A stretch of DNA of 64,000 nt from Sulfurivermis fontis (GCF_004001245.1 NZ_AP018724.1:2596501-2660500), one strand, 5' to 3'; shown: positions 18,115-28,175, counted from the first letter of the stretch. Numbers and translations are program-made. Notes: a model not told the origin generated them from the letters alone.

Positions 18115-18450
18115 ATGAGCAACTGGATCACCATCGGCACACTGGAAGACATCCCGCGCCGGGGCGCGCGCGTGGTGCAGACCACCGCTGGCGAGATCGC
18201 CGTGTTCCGTGCCGCGAGCGACGCGGTCCTTGCCCTCGCCAACCGCTGCCCGCACAAGGGCGGTCCGCTGGCCGAAGGCATCGTGTTCGACCACTATGTC
18301 GCCTGCCCGCTGCACAACTGGAAGATCAGCCTGGAAAGCGGCGAGGCGGCGGCGCCGGACAAGGGTTGCGCACGGCGCTACGCGGTACGCGTGGAGGACG
18401 GCAGGGTATTGCTCGATCTGAATGGCGCAGGTCAGGTCAACGCCGCATGA
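18115..18450 (+). CDS. nirD: Nitrite reductase small subunit, Rieske type
   Basis: A 111-aa partner of NirB with a Rieske [2Fe-2S] fold. Both ligand pairs are present, CPHKGGPL (about residues 44-51) and CPLHNW (about 62-67). This is notable because many enterobacterial NirD proteins lack the cluster ligands; the form here resembles the Rieske-bearing type. GTGAGGAAACG gives a good ribosome site. The nasA coding region follows directly, with its preferred ATG 44 bases after this stop. Confidence 0.93.
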   Translation: MSNWITIGTLEDIPRRGARVVQTTAGEIAVFRAASDAVLALANRCPHKGGPLAEGIVFDHYVACPLHNWKISLESGEAAAPDKGCARRYAVRVEDGRVLLDLNGAGQVNAA

Positions 18451-18493
18451 GCCGACGCAAATCTTACTCCCCTTTGCGGTGAAGGCCCTTGAC

Positions 18494-21136
18494 ATGCCCA
18501 TCAAGACCACCTGCCCCTATTGCGGTACCGGCTGCGGCCTGATCGTCGAGGCCGGCGACAACACGCTGTCGATCAAGGGCGACCCGGAGCATCCGGCCAA
18601 CTATGGCCGGCTGTGCTCCAAAGGGGCCGCGCTGAATGAAACCCTCGACCTGGACGGCCGCCTGCTGCAGCCCGAGGTCGACGGCAAAGCCGTCGACTGG
18701 GGGCGGGCCCTGGACGCCGTGGCCGATGGCCTGCGTCAGACCATCGCAAACCATGGCCCCGATGCCGTGGCCTTCTATGTCTCCGGCCAGTTGCTCAGCG
18801 AGGATTATTACGTCGCCAACAAACTGATGAAGGGCTACCTCGGCAGTGCCAACATCGACACCAACTCACGCCTGTGCATGGCATCCAGTGTCGCCGGCCA
18901 CAAACGCGCCTTCGGCAGCGACAGCGTGCCGTGCAGCTATGAAGACCTGGAGCGCGCCAAGCTCATCGTGCTGGTCGGCTCCAACGCGGCGTGGTGCCAC
19001 CCGGTGCTGTACCAGCGCATCGCCAGGGCGCGGCGCGACAACCCGGACCTGCAACTGGTGGTGATCGATCCGCGCCGCACCGCCAGTGTCGATGGCGCCG
19101 ACCTGCACCTGGCGCTGACGCCGGGCTCGGATGCCGCGCTGTTCAACGGCCTGCTCGCTTACCTGCACGCGCAGGGCGAAGAAAACACCCTGTTCACCGC
19201 CCACCACACCCACGGCCTGGCGGACGCGCTGCACGCCGCGCAGCAAAGCAGCCCGGACGTCGAGACGGTGGCCACGCAGTGCGCGCTCGAGCCCACTGCA
19301 GTGCGCGAATTCTTCCGCCTGTTTGCGCGCACCGAACGCGTCGTCACCGTCTACTCGCAGGGCATCAACCAGTCGTCCAGCGGCACCGACAAGGTCAACG
19401 CCATCATCAACTGTCACCTGCTCACCGGCCGCATCGGCCGCCCCGGCATGGGACCGTTCTCCTTCACCGGCCAGCCCAACGCCATGGGCGGGCGCGAGGT
19501 GGGCGGCCTGGCCAACCAGCTTGCCGCGCACATGAGCATCGAGGATGCGCAGGCACGCGAACGCGTGCAGCGCTTCTGGCAGTCGCCGCGTATCGCCGAA
19601 CGCGCCGGGCTCAAGGCCGTGGATCTGTTCCGCGCCGTGGAGCTGGGCACGGTCAAGGCCATCTGGATCATGGGCACCAATCCGGTGGTGAGCCTGCCCG
19701 AGGCGGATCGCGTGCGTGCCGCACTGGAACGCTGTCCGCTGGTAATCGTCTCCGACTGCATGGCCGACACGGACACCGTGCGCCTGGCGCATATCCGCCT
19801 GCCGGCGCTGGCCTGGGGCGAGAAGGACGGCACCGTGACCAATTCCGAACGGCGCATCTCGCGCCAGCGCGCCTTCCTGCCCGCCCCCGGCGCGGCGCGG
19901 CCCGACTGGTGGATCGTGGCGCAGGTGGCACAGCGCCTTGGCTACGCCGATGCCTTCGCCTGGAACAGTGCCGCGGCAATCTTCCGTGAGCATGCGGCGC
20001 TGTCCGGTTTCGAGAATGCGGGCGAGCGCGCCTTCGACATCGGCGCCCTCGGCAACCTCGACGATGCCGGCTACGACACCCTGGCACCGCTGCAATGGCC
20101 GGTGACCGCGCAGGCGCCGCAGGGCACACCGCGCCTGTATGGCGACGGCCGTTTCCACACCGCCGACGGCCGCGCCCGCTTCATCGCCGTCACTCCGCAA
20201 CCGCCGCGCGCCGCACCCGATGCGCAGTCACCGCTGCGCCTCAACACCGGCCGCCTGCGCGACCAGTGGCACACCATGACCCGCACCGGCAAATCAGCGC
20301 GCCTGTCCACGCACGACCCCGAACCCTGCGTCCTGCTGCATCCGCAGGATGCGCGGCACCACGGCATCGACGACGGCGCCTTGGTGCAGCTCGCCAACGC
20401 CCACGGCCGCGTCGTCATGCGCGCCGCCATCAGCGAGGGGCAGCGGCCGGGCGAGCTGTTCGCCCCCATGCACTGGAATGATCGCTACACCGCGCAGGGT
20501 CGCATCAACGCACTGGTTGCCGCCCATACCGATCCCCACTCGGGACAGCCGGAATCCAAGCACGCCATCGCCGCCATCGCTCCCCTGCCGGCAGTCTGGC
20601 ACGGCCTGCTGCTGTCGCGGCGGCGCCTGCAACCGCACAGCGCCTACTGGAGCGTCAGCCGCATCGCCGGCGCCTGGCGTTATCGTCTGGCCGGAACAGA
20701 CACACCGCAGAATTGGCCGGTGTTCGCCCGCCAGCTCCTCTGCGTGCCGGAGAGTGACCCCGACTGGATCGAATATCAGGATCAGGCCGGTGGCCGCTAT
20801 CGCGCCGCGCGCCTGGCGCAGGGCCGCCTCGACAGCTGCCTGTTCATCACCCCGACCGGGGAACTGCCCGACAGCGCCTGGCTGGAATCGCTGTTCGCCG
20901 CCGACGCGCTGGATGCGCAGCAGCGCCACAACCTGCTCACCGGCCGCGCCCCGCAGGGCATGGCCACGGGCGGAGCGGTGGTCTGTGCCTGTCACGGCGT
21001 GCGCGCCGGCGCCATCCGCGCCGCCATCGATGCCGGCGCCCAATCCGTCGAGGCCATCGGCGAGATCACGCGCGCCGGCACCGGCTGCGGCTCCTGCGTC
21101 GCCGAGATCCGCGGCCTGCTGCAACACCCTGCGTAG
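18494..21136 (+). CDS. nasA: Assimilatory nitrate reductase catalytic subunit
   Basis: An 880-aa cytoplasmic molybdoenzyme reducing nitrate to nitrite. The N-terminal [4Fe-4S] motif CPYCGTGCGLIVE with a fourth cysteine in GRLCSKG is followed by the bis-MGD binding core (INQSSSGTDKVNAIINCHLL, then MGTNPVVSLPEADRV) and a molydopterin dinucleotide-binding domain (LNTGRLRDQWHTMTRTGK). A C-terminal BFD-like [2Fe-2S] segment carries CACHGV and GTGCGSC and is probably the electron entry site. The ATG at 18494 (MPIKTTCPYCGTG) fits the family N-terminus; the frame is open back to 18422 inside nirD. No separate flavoprotein nasB is present, so the electron donor must come from elsewhere. It closes the nitrate operon. 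Confidence 0.94.
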   Translation: MPIKTTCPYCGTGCGLIVEAGDNTLSIKGDPEHPANYGRLCSKGAALNETLDLDGRLLQPEVDGKAVDWGRALDAVADGLRQTIANHGPDAVAFYVSGQLLSEDYYVANKLMKGYLGSANIDTNSRLCMASSVAGHKRAFGSDSVPCSYEDLERAKLIVLVGSNAAWCHPVLYQRIARARRDNPDLQLVVIDPRRTASVDGADLHLALTPGSDAALFNGLLAYLHAQGEENTLFTAHHTHGLADALHAAQQSSPDVETVATQCALEPTAVREFFRLFARTERVVTVYSQGINQSSSGTDKVNAIINCHLLTGRIGRPGMGPFSFTGQPNAMGGREVGGLANQLAAHMSIEDAQARERVQRFWQSPRIAERAGLKAVDLFRAVELGTVKAIWIMGTNPVVSLPEADRVRAALERCPLVIVSDCMADTDTVRLAHIRLPALAWGEKDGTVTNSERRISRQRAFLPAPGAARPDWWIVAQVAQRLGYADAFAWNSAAAIFREHAALSGFENAGERAFDIGALGNLDDAGYDTLAPLQWPVTAQAPQGTPRLYGDGRFHTADGRARFIAVTPQPPRAAPDAQSPLRLNTGRLRDQWHTMTRTGKSARLSTHDPEPCVLLHPQDARHHGIDDGALVQLANAHGRVVMRAAISEGQRPGELFAPMHWNDRYTAQGRINALVAAHTDPHSGQPESKHAIAAIAPLPAVWHGLLLSRRRLQPHSAYWSVSRIAGAWRYRLAGTDTPQNWPVFARQLLCVPESDPDWIEYQDQAGGRYRAARLAQGRLDSCLFITPTGELPDSAWLESLFAADALDAQQRHNLLTGRAPQGMATGGAVVCACHGVRAGAIRAAIDAGAQSVEAIGEITRAGTGCGSCVAEIRGLLQHPA

Positions 21137-21195
21137 CGAATCGTATTCACACAAAGGCAATGAGCGGTGCCACCCCTTCGCGAATACGATTCGCT
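21135..21195. terminator. 14-bp inverted repeat after nasA
   Basis: AGCGAATCGTATTC (21135-21148) is perfectly complementary to GAATACGATTCGCT (21182-21195), with a 33-base loop. It overlaps the nasA stop region and lies before the glycosyltransferase promoter. It could end the long nitrate operon or be a REP-like palindrome. Confidence 0.5.
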
Positions 21196-21257
21196 CCTGC
21201 GCGAGCCACATCACGCACCATCCACCATCCGGTAGCGCCGGGTTATCATGTACCACC

Positions 21258-22271
21258 ATGTCCGCTCCCCGCATCTCCGTCCTGCTGCCCTTCTACAACG
21301 CCGCAGCCACGCTGGACGAAACCCTGCACTCGATCCGGCAGCAGACCTTCACCGACTACGAGCTGATCGCCGTGGACGACGGCAGCAGCGATGCGTCGGC
21401 GGAGATCGTGCGTATCCATGCCATGCAAGATCACCGCATCCGTCTGCTGCAACCCGGTCGCCAGGGTGTGGTCGGCGCCATGAACAGCGCGCTGGCGGCG
21501 GCGCGTGCCGCTATCGTGGCGCGCATGGATGCCGATGATGTGATGGCGCCGGAGCGGCTGGCGCGGCAATACGAACTGCTGTGTGCACAGCCGCACCTGG
21601 CGGCCGTCGGCAGCCAGGTGCGACTGTTCCCGGAAGAACAGATCCAGGGCGGCTTCCACGAATACATCCGCTGGCAGAACGCCTGCCTGTCGGCGCAGGA
21701 CATCGCCGACGAGATCTACGTCGAGCTACCCATCGCCCACCCCTCGCTGATGTTTCGCCGCGACGCCGTCCTGGCCCTGGGCGGCTACCGCGACGGTCCC
21801 TTTCCGGAGGACTACGACCTGCTGCTGCGCCTGCACCACGCCGGCCACGCCATGGCGAAAGTGCCCGCGATACTGCTGCACTGGCGCGAAAGCGGCGGCC
21901 GCCTCACGCGCACCGATCCGCGCTACAGCCGCGAGGCCTTCGCCCGCTTGCGCACGGAATTCCTCGCCCGCGACCCGCGCCTGCAGTCCGGCCGGCCGCT
22001 GGCGATCTGCGGTGCCGGCCGGCGCACGCGGCAGCGGGCGCAGCTGCTGCTGGATTATGGCTTCCAGCCGGTCGCCTGGATCGATATCGACCCGCGCAAG
22101 ATCGGCAACACGGTACATGGCGTGCCGGTGCATCCGCTGCAGTGGCTGGCGCAGAAGAGCAAGCCCTTCGTGCTCAGCTACGTCACCAACCACGGCGCGC
22201 GCGAGATCATCGCCGCACAGTTGCAGACGCTGGGATATGAGCGGGGACGGGATTATCTGATGGTGGGGTAG
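21258..22271 (+). CDS. Family 2 glycosyltransferase
   Basis: A 337-aa GT2-type sugar transferase. The GT-A nucleotide-sugar fold is shown by ISVLLPFYNAAATLDETLHS at the N-terminus, VDDGSSDASAEI near residue 38 and the metal-binding ARMDADDVM near 92. PFPEDYDLLLRLHHAG follows near 190. The last 90 residues (LAICGAGRRTRQRAQLLLDY, then IDIDPRKIG) form a separate Rossmann-like segment resembling a domain attached to some GT2 proteins. The acceptor is unknown; a surface polysaccharide or glycolipid is likely. It stands alone after the nitrate operon and is convergent with the HD-GYP gene. Confidence 0.88.
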   Translation: MSAPRISVLLPFYNAAATLDETLHSIRQQTFTDYELIAVDDGSSDASAEIVRIHAMQDHRIRLLQPGRQGVVGAMNSALAAARAAIVARMDADDVMAPERLARQYELLCAQPHLAAVGSQVRLFPEEQIQGGFHEYIRWQNACLSAQDIADEIYVELPIAHPSLMFRRDAVLALGGYRDGPFPEDYDLLLRLHHAGHAMAKVPAILLHWRESGGRLTRTDPRYSREAFARLRTEFLARDPRLQSGRPLAICGAGRRTRQRAQLLLDYGFQPVAWIDIDPRKIGNTVHGVPVHPLQWLAQKSKPFVLSYVTNHGAREIIAAQLQTLGYERGRDYLMVG

Positions 22272-22313
22272 GCACCGTCATGCAGAAGCCGCATTCGCCC
22301 ACGGAATTGGCTC

Positions 22314-25300
22314 CTACGCCTCCTCTCCGCGCCAGGTAAAGCCCTGTTCGCGGAACAGGCGCAGACATACCTGCACCACGGCCGGATCGTAGCGGCTGCC
22401 CTGGTGCTGCTCGATCTCGTCCAGTGCCGCCTGCAGCGGCAATGAGGCGCGATAGGGGCGATGCGAGGCCATCGCCTCGACCACGTCGGCCACGGCGAGG
22501 ATGCGCGCCTCGACACCGATGGCATTGCCGCGCAGCCCGTTGGGATAGCCGGAGCCATCGATACGCTCATGATGTTGCAGAATCATCTCCGCCACCGGCC
22601 ACGGAAAATCGATTTCCTTGACGATGTCGTAACCCACCTGGGGATGAGTCTTGATCAGATCGAACTCCACCGGCGCCAGGCGGCCGGGGCGGTTGAGGAT
22701 CTCGGCCGGGATGTAGATCTTGCCGATATCATGGATCAGCGCCCCCATCTGCAGACCGGTGATGGTGCCCTCGTCCAGGTTCATGCCATGACCAATGGCC
22801 ATGGCCAGCTCGGCGACACGCTGCATGTGACCGGCGGTATAGGGATCGCGCTTCTCCACCGTCAGCGCGATCACGCTCACCGTCTTGATCAGGATGCGCG
22901 CCAGTTCGGCCTGGGCGCGATCGCGCTCGCCGGTGGTACGGCGCATGCGGATACCGTAGGCGAGGTCGTCCGCCAGTTCCTGCAACAATTCCACCTCCGC
23001 CGGCGCCCACGGCTCGGTCTGGCCGGAACAAACGAACAGGACACCGAGGGATTCTTCACCACTGATCATCGGCAGGGCGATCGCGCTGCTGTCGTCGCCG
23101 CTGCGCTGACACAGCGGACAATCCTCGCCGACACGCAGCGTGTCGCGCTGCAGCTCGCCGCGATCCAGCGCAGTGCAGATCAGCCGGCTGACCGCATCGT
23201 GCGCCGTGCATGGCAGGTTGTCGGCCACCATGTTCTGTTCACCATCCCAGGCCAGGGTATGGAGCACACCATCGACATCGCGCGACCCGATCCAGACGGA
23301 GCGATAGCCGGCCTCCCGTACCAGCACCGCACAGATCTCCTGCTCGAAGTCCCGCTCATCGGAGGTGTACACCAAGGCCCGGTTGCTCAGGTTGAGGGTA
23401 CGCAACACGCGGTTGAGGCGATTCAGCGTCTGCTGGTGGATGCGCAGGCCGATGATCTGGCCCAGCTGGTCGGCAATCGCCTCGATCAGCTCGCGCTCCT
23501 CCTTGAAGAAGGGCCCCTCGTCCAGCTCCGGCAGGGCCTGGGTATAGAACACCTCGACACTGCCCACCTCCAGCGGGCCGACCATGATCAGGGCCGCCAG
23601 CGACGCGGGGCCGGCGGTGAAACCGGGTGAAAGATAGTCCTGCCCCTGATAGCGGATACGCGCCGTGGTCAGTTCCGGGTATTGCCAGGCCTCGGGCAGG
23701 TAGTTCACGGCGCGCTGCAACAGTTCGGGCAACGGCGTTTCGGTCTCCTCCGCCAGCTGCGCCACGCGGTACAGGCAGCGGCTTTCCTTGAGCCGCTCCT
23801 GCAACTGATAGGCCAGCTCCTGCACGCGCTCCTCCGCGACCCGCCGCCCGGTCACATCCTCATGGGTGCCGACCAGGCGCAGCGCCTTGCCGGAGGCATC
23901 GCGCACCACATGGCCACGGCTCTGGATCCACACCCAGTGGCCGTCCTTGTGACGCATGCGCACCTCGAATTGCAGCTTGTCGTCCTCCCCGCCCAGCACA
24001 CCATCAATCGCCGCCTCGGCGGCAGGCAGGTCATCCGGATGGACGAGGCGGCGCCACTCGCCGGTACCGTCACCAATCTCATCGTCGTGGTAACCCAGCA
24101 TGGTTTTCCAACGCGTGGAGTAAAACACCTTGCCGGTCGCCACATTCCAGTCCCACAGGCCGTCGCTGCTGCCCTGCAGGGCCAGCGCCAATTGTTCCTC
24201 GCTGGCCGCCAGCCTGGCCTCGATGGCCCGGCGCTCGCTGGTATCGTGAAACAGCCCGAGCAGACATCGGCGACCATCCAGTTCCACCGGAGCAGCACTC
24301 ACGTCGGCATATATGACGCGGCCATCATGGCGCAGCAATGGCACATCGCGGGCAACCGCCATCTCGCCGCGCACCTGTCGGGCAAATGTATCCTGAACCT
24401 GCGGCAGTTGATCTGCGGGATGGATATCCTCGACCTTGAGCCAGTACAGCTCGGCCTCGGTGTAACCGAGCATTTCCGCCATCGCCTTGTTGGCCAGCAC
24501 GAATCGTTGCGTGGCCAGTTCGGCGACGAGGATACCGTCGCGCGCCGTGTCGAATACGGTCTGCAGGCGTGACTGTGACTCACGCAGCGCCTCCTCCAGG
24601 CGATGGCGCTCGGTGATGTCCATGCCGGATGACAATGTGCCGGTGATTTTGCCGTCGGCATCGCGCAGCACGGTGTTGTGCCAGGCGATGAGCCGCTGCT
24701 CACCGCTGCGCCGCACGATCCAGCTCTCGACATAGGGATGCGACTTGTCGGCAAGGATGTCCGCGAATATGGCGCGCACCTGGGCATGCCCCGGCTGCGA
24801 CACGAATTTGTCCAGCCAGCTCTGGCCCAGCAACTCCTGCTCGTCGTAACCCAGTATCTCGCAACCCTTGCGGTTGATGAGCGTGATGCGCCCCTCGGTA
24901 TCCAGCGCCAGCAACATCACAGCCGCCACATCGAGATAGCGCTGGGCGCGCCCGCGCTCCTCCTCCACGCGCCGCGCCATGGCACACTGCTCGGTCACGT
25001 CGCGCAGGATGTGTATGGAGTAGCGGTAATCGCCGGCGTCGTTGCGGATGGCGAAAAAGCGCGCGGCATAGACATGGCCATTGCCCGCCACCACCTCTTC
25101 CTCCATCTGGCGCACCTCCTGACGCGCCAGCACGCAGGCCTGGGCCGGGCCGGAATCAAGAGGAAAGACTTCCCAATAAAAGCGGCCGATGATATCGGCG
25201 AAGTCAACGCCGGCACAGTCGGCATAGGCGCGATTGGCGCGCATCACGCGCCCGTCAGCATCGTGCAGGAAGATGGGGTCGGACACGGCATCGAAGGCAT

Positions 25301-26378
25301 CCATCCATTCGTGATGGGCATGCTCGATCAGCTCGCGGCTGAGCTCAAGGGCCTGATTGGCCTCCTCCAGACGCCGTGCCCGCAGCGCCTGGCTGTACAG
25401 GTGGTAGCCGAGCAACAGGGTAAACAGAACGCCGAGCCCCAGGGCCCACCATGCCAGCATGGGGTGGCCGATACCATGGCCCGCGCCGGGATTGAACACC
25501 ACGCGCCAGCTCCGCCCCGGCAACACCAGCTCACCCTGCCAACGCAACGGTGCCGTCGTTTCGGCCGGTTGCAAGGACTGGAACAGCGGCCGGCCGTTGC
25601 GTGCATCGAACAGCTCGAAGGCCAGGTATTCGGTGCCCGCCGCGCGTTGCACCGCCGCCATCAGCTCGGCAATGCGGAACACCCCTGCCACATAGCCGCG
25701 CAGTGCCAGGCGCCGCGCCACCACGTCCCCGGGTTCCGGCACGGACTGATACACCGGACGGAAGATCAGAAAACCCTGCCGCTCGTAGGCAGGCTGCAAC
25801 AGCGCCAGCATCGGCGTGGCCACCAGGGTGCCGCTGTCGCGCGCGGCTTCCATCGCCAGGCGCCGCAACGCGTGCGAGGCGAGATCGATGCCGAGGGCGC
25901 CGCGATTGCCCTCCAGCGGTGCGGCGAATTGCACGGGGAAATAGACTTCACTCTCGTCTGCCGGCAGCAGATCACCATTGGCGATTTTGCGGATTCGGTA
26001 GTCGGCAAATCCTTCGGCCTGCATCCCGCGCTCATGCGCCGCCCGCTCCGCGGCCGTCACCCGCGGCACCCAGATCAGCGCCTGGATCTCGCCATGACGG
26101 TTCAGGCGCGCCTCGGCAAAGCGGGCGAACTCAGCGTGGCTGACCTCATCCGAGGCGTCATACAGCGCGCCGAAACTATCCACCATCTCCACCGCCAGGT
26201 CCATCTGGCGCTGCATGCTCTCCAGCAGGCTGGCGGCATGGCGCTCGAAATTGAACCTCGCCTCCTGCATTTCATATCGGCGCACGCCCGCAAACAGTGC
26301 AGCAGACAGCAGTGCACCGAACAGCAGGGTGAACACGACAGAACGTGGCATGGGCGAAATACCGTGAAATAGCGACAT
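22314..26378 (-). CDS. CHASE-PAS-GAF-HD-GYP membrane sensor phosphodiesterase
   Basis: A 1354-aa c-di-GMP phosphodiesterase with an extracytoplasmic CHASE domain. A helix near 14-31 and another near 320-342 (MLAWWALGLGVLFTLLLGYH) bracket the CHASE region (FERHAASLLESMQRQMD, then IQALIWVPRVTAAERAAHER). Four PAS regions follow (starting near 365, 500, 620 and 745), then two GAF-like regions and a C-terminal HD-GYP domain. Catalytic motifs are intact: HDIGKIYIP, HHERIDGSGYPNG. The last PAS-GAF-HD-GYP part is closely similar to the 3036-7355 gene, so the two may be paralogues with swapped sensory heads. Start: the ATG at 26378 has AGGGAAAG four bases upstream; the frame reaches back to 26423 without a better site. 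Confidence 0.92.
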   Translation of the reverse strand: MSLFHGISPMPRSVVFTLLFGALLSAALFAGVRRYEMQEARFNFERHAASLLESMQRQMDLAVEMVDSFGALYDASDEVSHAEFARFAEARLNRHGEIQALIWVPRVTAAERAAHERGMQAEGFADYRIRKIANGDLLPADESEVYFPVQFAAPLEGNRGALGIDLASHALRRLAMEAARDSGTLVATPMLALLQPAYERQGFLIFRPVYQSVPEPGDVVARRLALRGYVAGVFRIAELMAAVQRAAGTEYLAFELFDARNGRPLFQSLQPAETTAPLRWQGELVLPGRSWRVVFNPGAGHGIGHPMLAWWALGLGVLFTLLLGYHLYSQALRARRLEEANQALELSRELIEHAHHEWMDAFDAVSDPIFLHDADGRVMRANRAYADCAGVDFADIIGRFYWEVFPLDSGPAQACVLARQEVRQMEEEVVAGNGHVYAARFFAIRNDAGDYRYSIHILRDVTEQCAMARRVEEERGRAQRYLDVAAVMLLALDTEGRITLINRKGCEILGYDEQELLGQSWLDKFVSQPGHAQVRAIFADILADKSHPYVESWIVRRSGEQRLIAWHNTVLRDADGKITGTLSSGMDITERHRLEEALRESQSRLQTVFDTARDGILVAELATQRFVLANKAMAEMLGYTEAELYWLKVEDIHPADQLPQVQDTFARQVRGEMAVARDVPLLRHDGRVIYADVSAAPVELDGRRCLLGLFHDTSERRAIEARLAASEEQLALALQGSSDGLWDWNVATGKVFYSTRWKTMLGYHDDEIGDGTGEWRRLVHPDDLPAAEAAIDGVLGGEDDKLQFEVRMRHKDGHWVWIQSRGHVVRDASGKALRLVGTHEDVTGRRVAEERVQELAYQLQERLKESRCLYRVAQLAEETETPLPELLQRAVNYLPEAWQYPELTTARIRYQGQDYLSPGFTAGPASLAALIMVGPLEVGSVEVFYTQALPELDEGPFFKEERELIEAIADQLGQIIGLRIHQQTLNRLNRVLRTLNLSNRALVYTSDERDFEQEICAVLVREAGYRSVWIGSRDVDGVLHTLAWDGEQNMVADNLPCTAHDAVSRLICTALDRGELQRDTLRVGEDCPLCQRSGDDSSAIALPMISGEESLGVLFVCSGQTEPWAPAEVELLQELADDLAYGIRMRRTTGERDRAQAELARILIKTVSVIALTVEKRDPYTAGHMQRVAELAMAIGHGMNLDEGTITGLQMGALIHDIGKIYIPAEILNRPGRLAPVEFDLIKTHPQVGYDIVKEIDFPWPVAEMILQHHERIDGSGYPNGLRGNAIGVEARILAVADVVEAMASHRPYRASLPLQAALDEIEQHQGSRYDPAVVQVCLRLFREQGFTWRGEEA

Positions 26379-26560
26379 GCGTCTTTCCCTGACCAAACTC
26401 CGCTCTCCAGCGCACACGACCACCCGGACTCCTGGTCGTTACACAGTTGTACGCCGTTATGACGGCGCTGCCTAGGGGATTCATGCTTATCTTGCCGACG
26501 GAACCGAAATGAACCTGCCCGGCAGGCGGCTGCGGCAACGCGCTGCTGCATGAAATATAG

Positions 26561-26765
26561 GGAAGGTCTGAATAAGTCCATCCTTGACTTCTCAGGTCGC
26601 TCCCGCCCCTCCCTGGGCTGCGCGACATAAGTCCATCCGTGGACAAAACCACGCCAAGCGAAAAGTGTGATTTTCGCTTGGCTTCATTTTTCAACGACTT
26701 ATCGTCGTTGAAAAATGGCGGCACATCCCTGTGCCGCGGAAGCTCTGAACTTATTCAGAGCTTCC
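26561..26765 (+). mobile_element. MITE copy A, long form (205 bp)
   Basis: A non-coding element bounded by GGAAGGTCTGAATAAGT and its inverted partner ACTTATTCAGAGCTTCC, flanked by ATAG direct repeats (26557-26560, 26766-26769). The interior is a chain of hairpins: GCCAAGCGAAAA / TTTTCGCTTGGC, CATTTTTCAACGAC / GTCGTTGAAAAATG and GCGGCACA / TGTGCCGC. It shares a 52-bp block (with CTCCCGCCCCTCCCTGGGC) with the copy at 62832 that the short copies lack. The NTAR duplication suggests mobilisation by an IS5-family transposase, which is not in this window. Confidence 0.8.
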
Positions 26766-26846
26766 ATAGATGATGTCGTCGCATGGAACAGGGCGCACGC
26801 ACTAGCCGAATGGCGCATCGGCATCGTTGCGTCAGATCAAAAACGG

Positions 26847-28155
26847 GGTCATCACCTGATCGAGTGGGTTGAATCACCGATTTCTCATCTGAGCGGGGTA
26901 TAGGTCAAGGCCGCCGAGATGGAAGTAGATGGCAGTACGGAAACGCTCCCGATTGCGGAACCCCCGCGCCCGGCTCTTCATGTGCTGGATGCGGCTGTTG
27001 ATGCTTTCGGCATGGCCATTGTGTACCTTCAACACCACGGCATTGATGATGCCCCACAGGTGCTTCTTGATCGTTGCGGCGGTTTTCTTCACCGGCTCCA
27101 GTCGGCTGCGTACAGCCCAAGACAGCCAGCGCGTCCAGCCCTTGGCCGCCCAGGTGCGGCTGTCGTAGTGCCACAGGCCCATGGCGAATTCCTTGATGGC
27201 CCAGGCCCGCGCCGTTTTCAGGCTGCCATCGCGCAGTGCACGAAAGCGGTTCTGCTGCGCACGCGTCATGTTGGCCGGGTTGGTGAGCCAGTCATATTTG
27301 CTGCCCTTGAGGCAGTCCTCGCCCACGGCCAACAGGGAGCGATGCTCCTGTCGCCGTACCTTGTCCACCGCATCATTCAGGTACTTGGCGACATGAAACT
27401 TGTCGAAGGCGATTTTCTCCCGCGCCTGTGGGATGTGCGCCTCCGTGGCGCTGATATAGGCCGGCCACATGTCCATCGCCACCGCCTTGATGTTGGCCTT
27501 CTGCTCATCACTCAGCCCGGCATAGTAGGCCGACAGGCTCTCCGTCTTGCGGTCGTCCGCCACGTGCAGCACGACGCCACGTTCCTGGTCAGTCACCACG
27601 GTCACGTACTCGTGGCGCCGGGCGAAGGCGGTCTCGTCCACGCTCAAGTATTCCGGCGCTTGGCTCTCACGTCGGGACAGCCCGCGCTTCACCGCGCGCT
27701 GCATCACTCTGTCGATGGCGCCCCAACTCAGCTTCAATTGTCGCGCCACCGCCTGCGTGCTCGCCTCCTTCAGCCAGTCAATGAGCAGCGCCTCGAACAG
27801 CGCCGTGAAACCCGAACCCGGTTCTGCCCACGGGACCGCCACCGTGACCACCCCGTGCTCTGCACATTGCACCCGCGGCACGTCCGCTTCCAGCACCGTC
27901 TTGTACTGGCAGGTGTCCAGATGGCGCCATTGCCGACGCCTGCTGTCGTAGCCGGGGCTGGGGCGTCCACAGTGCGGACAGCTCCACGTCACTCCCGGCT
28001 CCGGGACCACGTGAATCCGAACCTCCTCGGCATCACGCAGCAACTGCACATCGGCCACCTTCCACGGCGACCGTAAGCCAAGAATCTGGGCGTATAGGTC
28101 TATGTCTCTCATGACTCAACAGGGTAAGCTACCCACTCGATACGGGGAAGAGCCC
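26847..28155 (-). mobile_element. Complete ISL3-family insertion sequence
   Basis: A 1309-bp element encoding one transposase. The ends are imperfect inverted repeats sharing ATCGAGTGGGT: GGTCATCACCTGATCGAGTG on the left and, read inward, GGGCTCTTCCCCGTATCGAG on the right. AAAAACGG is directly repeated at 26839-26846 and 28156-28163, the 8-bp target duplication typical of ISL3. The intact duplication argues for a recent insertion. Confidence 0.88.
26874..28112 (-). CDS. ISL3-family transposase
   Basis: A 412-aa DDE transposase. The N-terminal zinc-finger-like part has CPHCGRPSPGYDSRRRQWRH and a second Cys in VQCAEHG. A helix-turn-helix-like part follows (STQAVARQLKLSWGAIDRVM), then the catalytic core with LSVDETAFARRHEYVTVV (first Asp), VAMDMWPAYISA (second Asp) and HAESINSRIQHMKSRARG (Glu). 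The length is usual for the family and the frame is uninterrupted, so it is probably functional. It occupies nearly the whole element. Confidence 0.93.
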   Translation of the reverse strand: MRDIDLYAQILGLRSPWKVADVQLLRDAEEVRIHVVPEPGVTWSCPHCGRPSPGYDSRRRQWRHLDTCQYKTVLEADVPRVQCAEHGVVTVAVPWAEPGSGFTALFEALLIDWLKEASTQAVARQLKLSWGAIDRVMQRAVKRGLSRRESQAPEYLSVDETAFARRHEYVTVVTDQERGVVLHVADDRKTESLSAYYAGLSDEQKANIKAVAMDMWPAYISATEAHIPQAREKIAFDKFHVAKYLNDAVDKVRRQEHRSLLAVGEDCLKGSKYDWLTNPANMTRAQQNRFRALRDGSLKTARAWAIKEFAMGLWHYDSRTWAAKGWTRWLSWAVRSRLEPVKKTAATIKKHLWGIINAVVLKVHNGHAESINSRIQHMKSRARGFRNRERFRTAIYFHLGGLDLYPAQMRNR

Positions 28156-28175
28156 AAAAACGGAGGGGTAACCGG

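Noticed and set aside
21164-21180. Minus-strand sigma-54-like sequence in the nasA-glycosyltransferase gap
   Set aside because: GG-to-GC spacing is 11 rather than 10 and there is no minus-strand gene start nearby.
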